Numbered from the stretch's first letter, positions 20,680-29,577 are shown. The stretch: 49,157 bases of DNA from Gammaproteobacteria bacterium (GCA_013373375.1 JABXHY010000006.1:1-49157), one strand, 5' to 3'. Notes: generated from the letters alone by a model not told the origin. Made by a program: numbers and translations.

Positions 20680-21834
20680 ATGGCTAAGCTTTGTGTCTTA
20701 GGCTGTGGCATGGTAGGCAGTGCCATAGCCAGAGATTTGGTGGTTAATCATCAAGTAATCGCAGCAGACAAAAATAAAAAACAGTTGCAAGCGCTGCAAG
20801 ATGCAGCTCCAGATATTAATACCGCGGTTGCCGACTTATCAGACGATGATGCGATTGCCGATGTAATTGCAGACGCCGATTTAGTCGTATGCGCAGTACC
20901 CGGCTTCATGGGCTTTAATGTATTAAAAGCTGTATTGAATGCAAAAAAGAACGCGGTTGATATTTCATTTTTCCCTGAAAATGCTCTCGACTTAGATTAT
21001 CTCGCAAAGAAAAATAAAGTATTTGCGGTGGTTGATTGTGGTGTCGCTCCTGGCATGGACAATATTATTCTCGGCGCACACAATGAATCGATGAAAGTCG
21101 AAAACTTCGAGTGTTATGTCGGTGGTTTACCTAAGCGCCGTCAATGGCCTTTCGAATATAAAGCGCCCTTTTCACCAATTGATGTTATCGAAGAATACAC
21201 TCGGCCAGTACGTTTAGTGGAAAACGGTAAAGTAACAATAAGAGATCCACTTACCGATTGCGAGCTTATGAACTTTGACAAAGTTGGAACTCTCGAAGCG
21301 TTTAATACAGATGGTTTGCGTAGTCTTATCCACACTATGGCTCATATTCCCAATATGAAAGAAAAAACGTTGCGTTATCCTGGCCATTCTGAATATATAA
21401 AAGTGCTCTCTTCTTCCGGATTTTTCTCAGAGAATCCAATTGAAGTGGAAGGTGCATCAGTACGTCCGATTGACTTTACATCCAAAATTTTAATCGACAA
21501 CTGGAAGTTGAAAAAGAATGAAACTGAGTTCACCATCATGAGAGTTATCATTGAAGGTGAAGAAAGTGGTAAACAGAAGCGTTACGTTTACAATCTTTAT
21601 GATGAAACTGATCACGAGCATGGCTTGTCATCTATGGCAAGAACAACTGGCTTTACAGCTACGGGTGCCGCAAATTTCTTACTAGAAAACTCTCCTTCTG
21701 AGCCTGGCATTATTGCTCCTGAAGTTTTTGGTGGCTTTGAAGGATCTTGTGAATACATTTTAGATTATCTGAAACAACGGAATGTTGTTTACAGAAAGGA
21801 AGAAACGACTTTAACAACAGAGAGAACAAAATGA
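20680..21834 (+). CDS. Saccharopine dehydrogenase (glutamate-forming)
   Basis: Oxidises saccharopine to glutamate and alpha-aminoadipate semialdehyde, the second step of lysine catabolism by the saccharopine route. The 384 residues start with a Rossmann motif (CVLGCGMVGSAIARDL) and continue with the family segments VDCGVAPGMDNI, GGLPKRRQWPFEYK, FNTDGLRSL and KTLRYPGHSEYI, as in Lys9-type enzymes. No signal or membrane segment is seen. ATG at 20680 is preceded by GGGAG, which lies inside the csiV 3' end, so translation is closely coupled. Its stop codon overlaps the start of an EF-hand protein (ATGA). Together with the LKR-like gene and the ALDH7 enzyme it completes the route to aminoadipate. 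Confidence 0.9.
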   Translation: MAKLCVLGCGMVGSAIARDLVVNHQVIAADKNKKQLQALQDAAPDINTAVADLSDDDAIADVIADADLVVCAVPGFMGFNVLKAVLNAKKNAVDISFFPENALDLDYLAKKNKVFAVVDCGVAPGMDNIILGAHNESMKVENFECYVGGLPKRRQWPFEYKAPFSPIDVIEEYTRPVRLVENGKVTIRDPLTDCELMNFDKVGTLEAFNTDGLRSLIHTMAHIPNMKEKTLRYPGHSEYIKVLSSSGFFSENPIEVEGASVRPIDFTSKILIDNWKLKKNETEFTIMRVIIEGEESGKQKRYVYNLYDETDHEHGLSSMARTTGFTATGAANFLLENSPSEPGIIAPEVFGGFEGSCEYILDYLKQRNVVYRKEETTLTTERTK

Positions 21835-22079
21835 CAGAAGTGAGGCAGTTACCTGACGACAAAGTAGCAGAAATTAAAGGCCACTTTAAGTTTTTCGATC
21901 GCGACAATAATGGTGAGATTGATCTAGAAGAGTTTACCGAATTACTGCGTGTACTTTCTCCCGGTTCAACTAATCAACAAGCAGAAAGTGGTTTTGGTTT
22001 TATCGATGAAAATAATGACGGTCACATCGATTTTGAAGAGTTTCTTGTCTGGTGGCAAAGTTGCTGGTGGGAATATTAG
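21831..22079 (+). CDS. Two-EF-hand calcium-binding mini-protein
   Basis: An 82-residue calmodulin-like protein with two canonical EF-hand loops: DRDNNGEIDLEE at residues 23-34 and DENNDGHIDFEE at 59-70. Both have Asp at position 1, Gly at position 6 and Glu at position 12, so both should bind calcium. No signal peptide is visible, so it is predicted to be cytosolic. The C-terminus is unusually rich in Trp (FLVWWQSCWWEY), a possible hydrophobic contact surface. The ATG overlaps the saccharopine dehydrogenase TGA (ATGA), which implies translational coupling and similar amounts. A regulatory or structural role with that enzyme is a reasonable inference but not shown. Confidence 0.92.
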   Translation: MTEVRQLPDDKVAEIKGHFKFFDRDNNGEIDLEEFTELLRVLSPGSTNQQAESGFGFIDENNDGHIDFEEFLVWWQSCWWEY

Positions 22080-22103
22080 TTTTAATTAAGTTATCAATAA
22101 TCG

Positions 22104-22135
22104 AACTGCCCTCAATTTTTTATTGGGGGCCAGTT
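22104..22135. terminator. Hairpin between convergent genes
   Basis: AACTGCCCTCAAT (22104-22116) pairs with ATTGGGGGCCAGTT (22122-22135) with one bulge and one G-U pair. U-tracts are poor on both strands. A terminator role is suggested mainly by its place between convergent stop codons. Confidence 0.5.
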
Positions 22136-22143
22136 AAAAAACT

Positions 22144-22599
22144 TCACGATCCATCCTTCCATAATTGTTTTTCGTGATACAACACTAATAGATCTGCGGC
22201 GACTTTCACAAGTTTTTGCATCAGAAATCGGTTTTCGCTTTCTTCTTTGCTTTCCTGCTTTAATATTTGAGCTTGTTTTAAAAATTTACGACTAAAACTT
22301 AGTAGAGCGTCTCGTGCAGATTCATTCAATTTAAATGGAATAAAATCAATTGGGAGCTCTCCGTTTATAAACCACACAGTTTTCGGCTTACCATTCACGC
22401 TAAAAGCAACTTTCCAAATTGAGATAAGCGGTTCAAGTGTTCTCGATTGATGTTCACTTATCTTAAAAGCCTGCCAGTTACGTTGCTGACAATAATCGAG
22501 AATTGCAGACAACTGTTCTGCCTCCCATGTACTGAGATTTGACCAGTTGATATCCAGTTTAATACCCGCTTCCATGCTCACCGCGGGTTTAGTTGCCAT
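22144..22599 (-). CDS. Conserved small protein, possibly DUF4826
   Basis: A 151-residue cytosolic protein of unknown function that I tentatively associate with DUF4826. It has a central block (WFINGELPIDFIPFKLNESARDALLSFSRKFLKQ) and a long C-terminal helix rich in Lys, Glu and Gln. No catalytic motif is evident. The start codon ATG at 22599 is one base past the stop codon of the upstream gamma-carbonic anhydrase gene, so the two are an operon and probably translationally coupled. Confidence 0.72.
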   Translation of the reverse strand: MATKPAVSMEAGIKLDINWSNLSTWEAEQLSAILDYCQQRNWQAFKISEHQSRTLEPLISIWKVAFSVNGKPKTVWFINGELPIDFIPFKLNESARDALLSFSRKFLKQAQILKQESKEESENRFLMQKLVKVAADLLVLYHEKQLWKDGS

Positions 22600-22600
22600 G

Positions 22601-23125
22601 TCACTCTACCTTTTTCAGTGAAACCAGATAGTTCTTAGCCTTATTAGTATAGACGCTTGCGCTCTTTTCGAGCTTTTTTAATTCATCAGGCGTGAGATCT
22701 CGCACCACTTTTGCCGGATTTCCTAGAATTAATACGCCAGATGGAAACTCTTTTCCTTCTGTAATGAGCGAATTTGCACCTATTAAAGTGTGATGACCAA
22801 TTACTGCGCCATTTAAAATAACCGAATTAATGCCAATTAGACTGAAATCACCGACCTGGCAGCCGTGTAACATAGCTTTATGACCAATGGTGACCCCCTT
22901 TCCAATATTCATTGGCAGTCCCGGATCGGTATGCAACACAGCACAATCTTGAACATTGGTGTTTTCACCAAGTGTTATCCAGTCAGTATCACCTCTAATA
23001 ACTGTGTTAAACCAAACACTACAATTGGCGCCAAGCTTAACTTTTCCAATTATATCGGCACTTTCCGCGATAAACGTGTTAGAACTGTCGAATTCAGGTG
23101 TTATGCCATCGAGTTCGTAAATCAT
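22601..23125 (-). CDS. Gamma-class carbonic anhydrase family protein (YrdA-like)
   Basis: A 174-residue left-handed beta-helix protein built of hexapeptide repeats ([21 protein letters not shown] onward). The metal-ligand histidines of the gamma-CA family are present in VLHTDPG and GHKAMLHG, so zinc or iron binding is expected. Many YrdA/PaaY-type members have weak or no anhydrase activity, and PaaY acts as a thioesterase, so function is uncertain. The ATG at 23125 has AGGA seven bases upstream. It is the first gene of a two-gene minus-strand operon and is divergent from the aldehyde dehydrogenase. Confidence 0.9.
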   Translation of the reverse strand: MIYELDGITPEFDSSNTFIAESADIIGKVKLGANCSVWFNTVIRGDTDWITLGENTNVQDCAVLHTDPGLPMNIGKGVTIGHKAMLHGCQVGDFSLIGINSVILNGAVIGHHTLIGANSLITEGKEFPSGVLILGNPAKVVRDLTPDELKKLEKSASVYTNKAKNYLVSLKKVE

Positions 23126-23466
23126 GAATTATCCTATTTATTTGGCTAAATTATGCAACGCACAAAGACCATTCAACGAACTCACTGCTCTGACCAGAAA
23201 AAAAATGCTTGAGCCTTCAAATGACGCTTTTTTGCGTAAAAATGCTGCTATTTGTGGGTAAAAATAGGACATTTCAACAAATTAAGCTAGCGATTTAATA
23301 GCCACAATGGTAAGGTTGCGCCACCTCAAAAAGGGGGTCGAAATTGGCGATTTTTGACCGAGTGCATCCTTCCTTTAAATGGTCGTCGATGCCCACCTAA
23401 ATCACCTGACAACTCCCTGCATATATAGACCAGTCTGAAATCAACTTAAAGAGAGGCCGTATTATT
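23126..23466. other. Divergent intergenic region gamma-CA / ALDH7
   Basis: A 341-base stretch with an imperfect 24-bp palindrome at 23336-23359 and an AT-rich TATATAGA near 23422-23429 that could be a -10 for the dehydrogenase. AGAGAGG at 23451-23457 is its ribosome-binding site. I see no lysine-riboswitch-like fold and no small gene. Confidence 0.5.
23336..23359. promoter_or_regulatory. Imperfect palindrome upstream of ALDH7 gene
   Basis: GGTCGAAATTGG and the reverse complement of the right half (GGTCAAAAATCG) match at 9 of 12 positions, centred at 23347.5 and 119 bases before the start codon. It looks like a dimeric-regulator operator; which regulator is unknown. Confidence 0.45.
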
Positions 23467-24990
23467 ATGGACATTCTTAAACAACTCGGTATCGAAGCGT
23501 TGAATTCTGGCGCAAATTTTTCTGCGACAGAATGGAGCTCGACCAACGATCAAGGTGTTGTTGAATCAATTAACCCTGCCACCGGTGAACTAATCGCCAA
23601 AGTTAATGCTGCATCAAGCGAAGACTACGAAACCATCATCAAAAATGCAGAAGAAGCTTTCGAAGAGTGGCGTATGGTTCCTGCTCCATTGCGCGGTGAA
23701 GTTGTTCGTCAAATTGGAAATGCACTTCGTGATCACAAAGATGCACTTGGCAGTCTTGTTTCGATGGAAATGGGCAAAATAAAAGCTGAAGGTGATGGTG
23801 AAGTACAAGAAATGATCGACATGGCAGATTTTGCTGTCGGACAATCTCGTATGCTTTATGGTAATACCATGCACTCAGAGCGCCCTCAACACAGAATGTA
23901 TGAACAGTGGCATCCACTAGGTATTGTGGGCTGTATATCTGCATTCAACTTCCCTGTTGCGGTTTGGTCTTGGAATGCTTTTGTAGCTGCGGCTTGCGGT
24001 AATGTAACGGTTTGGAAACCTTCTCCAAAAACTCCTCTCACTGCTATTGCAGTTCAAAAGATTTGTAATGACGTTATGCAAAACTTTGGTTACAAACCAA
24101 TGTTTTACACTTTTGTCGGCGGCGAAGATAATAAATTAGCTGAGACATTTATCAACGATACTCGTGTTAAGAAAATGTCATTCACGGGATCCAGCACTGT
24201 TGGAAAAATGGTTGGCGTTAAAGTTGCGGAACGAATGGGTAAATGCCTGCTTGAGCTTTCAGGCAATAACGCACTTATCATCGATGAAACAGCTGATTTA
24301 GATAACGCTTTGCCTTCTGCTGCTTTTGGCGCGGTTGGTACTGCGGGTCAACGTTGCACAACAACTCGTCGATTAATTGTTCACGAAAGCATCGTTGATA
24401 AAGTAACTGAATCCATGGTTGCAGCTTATAAGCAAGTCAAAATCGGAAACCCTCTTGATACGAATACTTTAATGGGACCTCTTATTGATCAGGTGGCTGT
24501 TAAAAACTTCGAAAAAGCTGTTGCTGATGCAAAAGAACAAGGCGGCGAAATCATTTACGGTGGTAAAGCGATCGAAGGTGCCGGTAATTTTGTCGAACCA
24601 ACAATTATTAAGGCGCAAAATGAATGGCCATGTGTGCAAAACGAAACTTTCGCACCTATTGTTTACATCATGACCTATAAAACAATTGAAGAAGCTATCG
24701 CAATGAACAATAACGTTCGTCAAGGATTGTCTTCTGCTATGTTTAGTTTAAATATGCGTAACATCGAAAAATTCCTTTCTGCAGCAGGTAGCGATACAGG
24801 TATTGCTAATATCAATATCGGAACTTCTGGTGCAGAAATTGGTGGTGCGTTTGGCGGTGAAAAGGAAACTGGTGGTGGACGTGAAGCCGGTTCTGATGCA
24901 TGGAAAGCTTATATGCGACGTCAAACCAATACTATTTTCTGGGGTGAAAAACCTACTCTGGCTCAAGGCATCGAGTTTAACTTAGGTTAA
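23467..24990 (+). CDS. Alpha-aminoadipate-semialdehyde dehydrogenase (ALDH7/antiquitin family)
   Basis: Oxidises alpha-aminoadipate semialdehyde (in equilibrium with piperideine-6-carboxylate) to alpha-aminoadipate with NAD+, the third step of saccharopine-route lysine catabolism. Its 507 residues show the ALDH7-type catalytic block [18 protein letters not shown] with nucleophile C297, and general base E263 in [11 protein letters not shown], 34 residues before it as expected. Other ALDH7 traits are the segments [19 protein letters not shown] and the C-terminal [22 protein letters not shown] at 23467 has AGAGAGG upstream. It is followed by a leucine-dehydrogenase-type gene 70 bases downstream. 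Assignment as AASADH rather than a betaine-aldehyde enzyme rests on the sequence and on the two other pathway genes nearby. Confidence 0.92.
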   Translation: MDILKQLGIEALNSGANFSATEWSSTNDQGVVESINPATGELIAKVNAASSEDYETIIKNAEEAFEEWRMVPAPLRGEVVRQIGNALRDHKDALGSLVSMEMGKIKAEGDGEVQEMIDMADFAVGQSRMLYGNTMHSERPQHRMYEQWHPLGIVGCISAFNFPVAVWSWNAFVAAACGNVTVWKPSPKTPLTAIAVQKICNDVMQNFGYKPMFYTFVGGEDNKLAETFINDTRVKKMSFTGSSTVGKMVGVKVAERMGKCLLELSGNNALIIDETADLDNALPSAAFGAVGTAGQRCTTTRRLIVHESIVDKVTESMVAAYKQVKIGNPLDTNTLMGPLIDQVAVKNFEKAVADAKEQGGEIIYGGKAIEGAGNFVEPTIIKAQNEWPCVQNETFAPIVYIMTYKTIEEAIAMNNNVRQGLSSAMFSLNMRNIEKFLSAAGSDTGIANINIGTSGAEIGGAFGGEKETGGGREAGSDAWKAYMRRQTNTIFWGEKPTLAQGIEFNLG

Positions 24991-25004
24991 TTATTCCAGT
25001 GTTC

Positions 25005-25030
25005 AGGGTGAGCTTGTTTTGACTCACCCT
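25005..25030 (+). promoter_or_regulatory. Intercistronic stem-loop between ALDH7 and leucine-dehydrogenase genes
   Basis: AGGGTGAG (25005-25012) and CTCACCCT (25023-25030) form a perfect 8-bp stem with a 10-base loop. No U-tract follows, so it is not a simple terminator. It may stabilise the upstream transcript or mark a processing site in a shared mRNA. Confidence 0.55.
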
Positions 25031-25060
25031 GTCGCAGCATTCCATTACTAGGAGATTTTT

Positions 25061-26095
25061 ATGGCAGTTTTTAATCTGCGTGCTTACGATGATCACGAGC
25101 AAGTAGTATTTTGCAGTGATAGCGAATCGGGTTTGAAAGCAATTGTTGCTATTCATAGTACTGCGCTTGGTCCTGCAACTGGCGGTTGCCGTATGTGGGA
25201 ATACAACTCAGATGAAGGTGCATTAATTGACGCCTTGCGCTTATCTCGAGGCATGACTTACAAAAATGCTATGGCTGGTCTTAGCATGGGCGGCGGAAAA
25301 TCAGTCATTATTGGTAATCCGCGTACGCAGAAATCGGAAGAGTTATTTCGTGCGTTTGGCCGCTTTGTTGATAACCTAAAAGGTCGATACGTAACTGCTG
25401 AAGATGTTGGTATTAACCCTGACGACATGGCGATTGTTCATAAAGAAACTAATCATGTGCTAGGTCTTGAAGGAAAAAGTGGCGACCCTTCTCCTGTTAC
25501 AGCTTATGGCGTTTACATGGGAATGAAAGCAGCAGTTAAACATCGCCTTGGTCGCGAAAATCTTGACGGTATTAAAATCGCTGTTCAAGGTCTTGGTCAC
25601 GTTGGCCAGTATCTTTGTGATCATTTAGCCAAAGAAGGCGCTCAATTATTCGTCACCGATATCAATAAAGAATCGATTGATAAAGTTGTGTCTGCGCACG
25701 GCGCGATTGCTATCGACAAAGATGAAATTTACCAGCAAGAAGTCGACGTATACGCACCTTGTGCATTAGGCGCGACACTTAATGATGTGACGATTCCTAA
25801 ATTAAAAGCAACCGTTATAGCTGGCGCTGCAAATAATCAGCTTGCTGAAGATCGACACGGTGATGAGCTAAGAAAACGAGGCATTTTATACACACCGGAT
25901 TACATTCTAAATGCTGGTGGAATCATTAATGTGTCTTTCGAAGAAAACTACAATCGTGAAGCAGCGTTGCGAAAAGTTGATGAAATTTATCACACTCTTG
26001 AAGAAGTGTTTGCAACAGCTGACAAAGAAAACAAAACCACCAATGTAGTGGCTGATGAACTGGCTCGTAAACGAGTAGCAGCAGCGAAAGCTTAA
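25061..26095 (+). CDS. Leucine dehydrogenase-family amino acid dehydrogenase
   Basis: A cytosolic NAD-dependent enzyme that reversibly deaminates branched-chain (or related) amino acids to 2-oxoacids. At 344 residues it is shorter than glutamate dehydrogenases and matches leucine/phenylalanine/valine dehydrogenases. The catalytic lysines K68 (MTYKNA) and K80 (SMGGGK) fall at exactly the Bacillus leucine dehydrogenase numbers. The substrate-entry motif GPATGGCRMW and a Rossmann motif (GLGHVGQ) are also present. AGGAG lies eight bases before ATG 25061. It sits 70 bases behind the ALDH7 gene and shares its terminator. A role in handling aminoadipate or in nitrogen release is possible; leucine/valine degradation is the default. 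Confidence 0.9.
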   Translation: MAVFNLRAYDDHEQVVFCSDSESGLKAIVAIHSTALGPATGGCRMWEYNSDEGALIDALRLSRGMTYKNAMAGLSMGGGKSVIIGNPRTQKSEELFRAFGRFVDNLKGRYVTAEDVGINPDDMAIVHKETNHVLGLEGKSGDPSPVTAYGVYMGMKAAVKHRLGRENLDGIKIAVQGLGHVGQYLCDHLAKEGAQLFVTDINKESIDKVVSAHGAIAIDKDEIYQQEVDVYAPCALGATLNDVTIPKLKATVIAGAANNQLAEDRHGDELRKRGILYTPDYILNAGGIINVSFEENYNREAALRKVDEIYHTLEEVFATADKENKTTNVVADELARKRVAAAKA

Positions 26096-26141
26096 GGCTT
26101 TTGCAACAAGCTATTTGAAACGTGCTTTCAGTTAGTAAAAG

Positions 26142-26169
26142 AAAAAAGCGAGCTTATGCTCGCTTTTTT
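26142..26169. terminator. Bidirectional rho-independent terminator
   Basis: AAAAAAGCGAGC (26142-26153), loop TTAT, GCTCGCTTTTTT (26158-26169): a perfect stem with A- and T-tracts between convergent genes. Confidence 0.92.
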
Positions 26170-26180
26170 TGATGGTTGTA

Positions 26181-27029
26181 TTACTCCACAAATAAAGCAG
26201 GATCTAGCCTTTGATTGAGCCAATTAATACGCCAATCCAAGTGTGGTCCAGTCGCTCGTCCAGACTCACCTATAGTCCCTATTTGTTCACCCTGTTTTAC
26301 TTGCTGTCCTACTTTCACGCTAATGCTATTTAAGTGTAAATAAGTGCTGTTCAACCCATACCCATGGTCAATAATTATGGTCGCGCCAGAGTAAAACATG
26401 TCGGTATGAGCTAAGGTAACTTTCCCCGATGCAGGAGCGTACACTGGTGTACCTACAGGAGCGGCAATATCTTGGCCAAAATGAGGTCGTTTTGGATCGC
26501 CATTAAGTATCCTTTGGCTTCCATAATAACCGCTAATCCGACCTTGAGCGGGCATTTTAAAAGTATCCGCAAAATACGGTAAACTTGAGATGGTTTTCCT
26601 CGCTAGTCGAATCTCGCTGGAATCTTTTCTTATTCTGTCTAAAACCTCTTTACTTGTTGGGTTCACCTTTTTGGGAGGTAACCCATCGATTCGTTCAATG
26701 CGATATTCTCTTGGGGCTATGGCGAACTTAAGAACTTCTTCGCCAGAATTTTTTAATACTTTCAGTTCAGCAACTTCTGGAAAATCACGTCCAAAACCAA
26801 TAATGAATTTACCATTCTCATCGACAGATACTTCTTGATCCAGAAAAACAAGTCGTTTCGAACTTTCGAGACGATTTATTTCGCCGATTAAATAACCACC
26901 TTGAGTCATTTTTGACTTAATTACGGTAAAAAACGAGTTACTAGTCGTTTTTTGCGACTCTGCATTCAGCGAAAGACAACACAAAGCTAGCGAAAGCAAA
27001 CTAAAAAATTTCAATGAAAACGACCTCAA
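26181..27029 (-). CDS. Exported M23-family peptidase
   Basis: A 282-residue exported protein with a signal peptide (hydrophobic core about 7-22, cleavage after LNA). The N-terminal half is a beta-rich domain. The C-terminal half is an M23/LytM peptidase domain with the HxxxD zinc motif (HFGQDIAAP) and a region YLHLNSI followed by GPHLDWRIN. The usual final HxH zinc motif reads HLD here, so Asp replaces the third zinc ligand. Members with this sequence may still bind metal, or may act as non-catalytic activators of amidases. It ends at a shared terminator and is divergent from the exported methyltransferase. Confidence 0.88.
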   Translation of the reverse strand: MRSFSLKFFSLLSLALCCLSLNAESQKTTSNSFFTVIKSKMTQGGYLIGEINRLESSKRLVFLDQEVSVDENGKFIIGFGRDFPEVAELKVLKNSGEEVLKFAIAPREYRIERIDGLPPKKVNPTSKEVLDRIRKDSSEIRLARKTISSLPYFADTFKMPAQGRISGYYGSQRILNGDPKRPHFGQDIAAPVGTPVYAPASGKVTLAHTDMFYSGATIIIDHGYGLNSTYLHLNSISVKVGQQVKQGEQIGTIGESGRATGPHLDWRINWLNQRLDPALFVE

Positions 27030-27209
27030 TCAGTTGTCTAAAATAGTATTCCAACATAAAGACTATTTGGAATGAAATCAATCGCATGTGTACGGTTTAC
27101 TGTTGGTTGGTAGCTGTTTCGGTTCTATAGACAGCTCAAACAAACAGCAGTAAATATTGTGTTACAAATCTGAGTCGTCTTTTACACCGACTGATCTCAT
27201 AATTCTGTT

Positions 27210-28037
27210 ATGAATTATTCTAAGTCCACTATAAAAGTTTTGGCGAACCTGATTGCAGGTTTGTCGCTGTTGCATTTTTCAGACAATGTGACGGCAGAAA
27301 ACAACAAGTACTCCCGTGCCGAGCAACTCGTTAACCACCCTGCTCGCCTTAAACTAGACTTAACGCGAGATGCTAGTCGAAACCCCGTTGAAGTTCTTAC
27401 CTTTTATGACATCCGGCCAGGTATGAAAGTTCTCGATGTGTTTGCTGGTGGAGGTTATTACACCGAACTCTTTTCTTACGCCGTCGGCTCTACAGGTAAG
27501 GTTGTCGCTCACAATAACCAAGCTTATGTCGATTACGTCAATGATACTCTAAGTAAACGCTTTCAACCCGATCGCCTAAATAATGTAGAGAGATTAGTTA
27601 AAGAAGCAAACGAGATAGAATTAGCCGCTAACTCTTTTGATATGGCATTTTTAATTCTAGCGTTTCACGATATTTACTACCGTCCTAAAAAAGGTGGTTG
27701 GCCCAAAATTGATCGAAAAGATTTTCTGAATCGAATATATGTTGGTTTAAAACCCGGTGGAGTTTTGGGTGTGATTGATCATCATGCAAAGAGCGGCAGT
27801 CCAGAAACCACAGGTGATACTCTGCACCGAATTGATGTTGACCTGGTAATAGCGCAATTAAGAGAAGCTGGTTTTATTCTAAAAGAGCGCGCTTATTTCC
27901 TCGAAAATGAACAGGATGACCTGAGCAAACATATGTATGCTCCCGATACGCGAGGTAAAACCAGCCGATTTGTTCTAAAGTTTATTAAACCTCTCGAGAT
28001 CGATCAGCAGTTGGTGGAGGAAAGAAACTTTCCTTAA
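27210..28037 (+). CDS. Class I SAM-dependent methyltransferase-like protein with predicted signal peptide
   Basis: A 275-residue protein with a signal-peptide-like N-terminus (KSTIKVLANLIAGLSLLHF, possible cleavage near VTA) followed by a class I methyltransferase fold. Motif I is VLDVFAGGGYYTEL, an acidic residue follows the second strand poorly, and the post-I region has FDMAFLILAFHDIYY. Substrate is unknown. Export would be odd because SAM is cytosolic; the N-terminus may instead be a membrane anchor. The ATG at 27210 is the only start consistent with the hydrophobic segment. The gene is monocistronic, with gltX convergent 22 bases downstream. Confidence 0.82.
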   Translation: MNYSKSTIKVLANLIAGLSLLHFSDNVTAENNKYSRAEQLVNHPARLKLDLTRDASRNPVEVLTFYDIRPGMKVLDVFAGGGYYTELFSYAVGSTGKVVAHNNQAYVDYVNDTLSKRFQPDRLNNVERLVKEANEIELAANSFDMAFLILAFHDIYYRPKKGGWPKIDRKDFLNRIYVGLKPGGVLGVIDHHAKSGSPETTGDTLHRIDVDLVIAQLREAGFILKERAYFLENEQDDLSKHMYAPDTRGKTSRFVLKFIKPLEIDQQLVEERNFP

Positions 28038-28059
28038 TCCGGTTAAAGAAAACAGACCG

Positions 28060-29478
28060 TTAACCGGCCTGCTCTCTTTGTTCAATAAACGCTAACGCTT
28101 TCTCTATACGCTTAAGGCTGCGTTCTTTACCAATGTGTAAAATGGTCACATCCAAGTTCGGTGATTGGCCTGCTCCTGTTACAGCGACTCGCAACGGCAT
28201 ACCTACTTTACCCATTCCTACATTAAGCTCTTCTGCCGTTTGGTCAATTACCGACTGAATATTACTCGCCGTCCACTCAGACAAACTGGTTAACTTTTCG
28301 TAGGCGAGCTGAAGTGCTTCTTTGGCGACTGGACGAAGATGTTTTTTAGCTGCTGCTGCATCGAATTCTTCAAAGTCGTTGTAAAAATAGATTATCGACT
28401 GAGCAAGCTCTTTCAAAGTGTGCACTCTTTCAGCAAACAATGGGACCAATTCGTTTAGCGCAGGACCATTTTGAGTCGAGAGCCCCTGATGCTCAATTTG
28501 CCAATTAAGCGCTTCGATGACTCGCTCTACTGGTAGCGTTTTAATGTAATGCTGGTTAAGCCAATTAAGTTTTTCGGTATTAAAAGCAGATGCCGCTCGA
28601 TTGATATCATGTATATCGAAAAGGCTGATCATTTCGTCAAGACTGAAAATCTCTTGATCACCATGTGACCAACCTAAACGAACCAAATAATTGAGAACAG
28701 CTTCTGGTAAATATCCTTGATCTCGATAATCCATAACACTTACCGAGTTTCTTCTTTTCGAGAGTTTTTTACCATCATCACCCAAAATCATTGGTACATG
28801 AGCATATTCAGGATGTTCAACACCTAATGCTTTAAATATGTTGATTTGACGTGGTGTATTATTGACATGGTCATCACCTCGAACAACTTGTGTAATCTTC
28901 ATATCCCAGTCATCAACGACAACTGTGAAGTTATAAGTTGGTGAACCGTCGGTTCTGGCTATGATTAAATCATCGAGCTCGGTATTTGAAAATTCGATTT
29001 CACCTTTTACCGCATCAATCCACTTTACGCTTCCAGATTCGGGATTTTTAAATCTAATCACGTGAGGTTTTGATAGGTCTATTTCGTCAGACGAAAGATT
29101 ACGGCACTTACCGTCATAACGAGGTTTCTGCTTATTCTCCATCTGCGTTTCTCTTAGAGAATCGAGACGCTCTTTCGAACAAAAGCATGGATAAGCATTT
29201 CCCGATTCAATTAATTGTTCAGTCACTTCTTTATAGCGGTCAAATCGCTGAGTTTGATAAAATGGTCCCTGTGTATGGTTAAGGCCCAACCAATCCATGC
29301 CATCGAGAATCGCTTGTACTGCATCGTCCGTTGAGCGTTCGCGATCAGTATCTTCAATTCTTAATACAAATTCGCCTTTGTGCTTTTGGGCATGTAACCA
29401 GCAATAAAGTGCGGTTCTTGCTCCGCCAATGTGCAAATATCCTGTGGGACTTGGTGCAAATCGTGTAACAACTGACAT
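28060..29478 (-). CDS. gltX: Glutamyl-tRNA synthetase
   Basis: Class I aminoacyl-tRNA synthetase that charges tRNA-Glu. With ATG at 29478 it is 472 residues and begins [19 protein letters not shown], the standard start. An upstream in-frame extension to 29541 is not needed, because AAGGAAA precedes 29478. The HIGH-type motif is HIGG, and the KMSKS-type motif is KLSKR in [14 protein letters not shown]. The zinc-region cysteines CFC and YDGKC are present. The central [11 protein letters not shown]-like segment ([19 protein letters not shown]) is intact. It is divergent from tRNA-Val. Confidence 0.97.
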   Translation of the reverse strand: MSVVTRFAPSPTGYLHIGGARTALYCWLHAQKHKGEFVLRIEDTDRERSTDDAVQAILDGMDWLGLNHTQGPFYQTQRFDRYKEVTEQLIESGNAYPCFCSKERLDSLRETQMENKQKPRYDGKCRNLSSDEIDLSKPHVIRFKNPESGSVKWIDAVKGEIEFSNTELDDLIIARTDGSPTYNFTVVVDDWDMKITQVVRGDDHVNNTPRQINIFKALGVEHPEYAHVPMILGDDGKKLSKRRNSVSVMDYRDQGYLPEAVLNYLVRLGWSHGDQEIFSLDEMISLFDIHDINRAASAFNTEKLNWLNQHYIKTLPVERVIEALNWQIEHQGLSTQNGPALNELVPLFAERVHTLKELAQSIIYFYNDFEEFDAAAAKKHLRPVAKEALQLAYEKLTSLSEWTASNIQSVIDQTAEELNVGMGKVGMPLRVAVTGAGQSPNLDVTILHIGKERSLKRIEKALAFIEQREQAG

Positions 29479-29577
29479 GAATGGTTTCCTTTTAGTTTGG
29501 AGCGCTATTCTACCAACGTCGAAAGACCGCGTGAACGCCATAAATTCAATAAAATTTGATTTTTTTTCAAATTAACG

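Noticed and set aside
23126-23466. Lysine riboswitch ahead of lysine catabolism genes
   Set aside because: No multi-stem conserved core is visible here or ahead of yeaC-LKR; only a short palindrome.
25061-26095. Glutamate dehydrogenase
   Set aside because: The 344-residue length and K68/K80 numbering match leucine dehydrogenase, not the roughly 420-450-residue glutamate enzymes.
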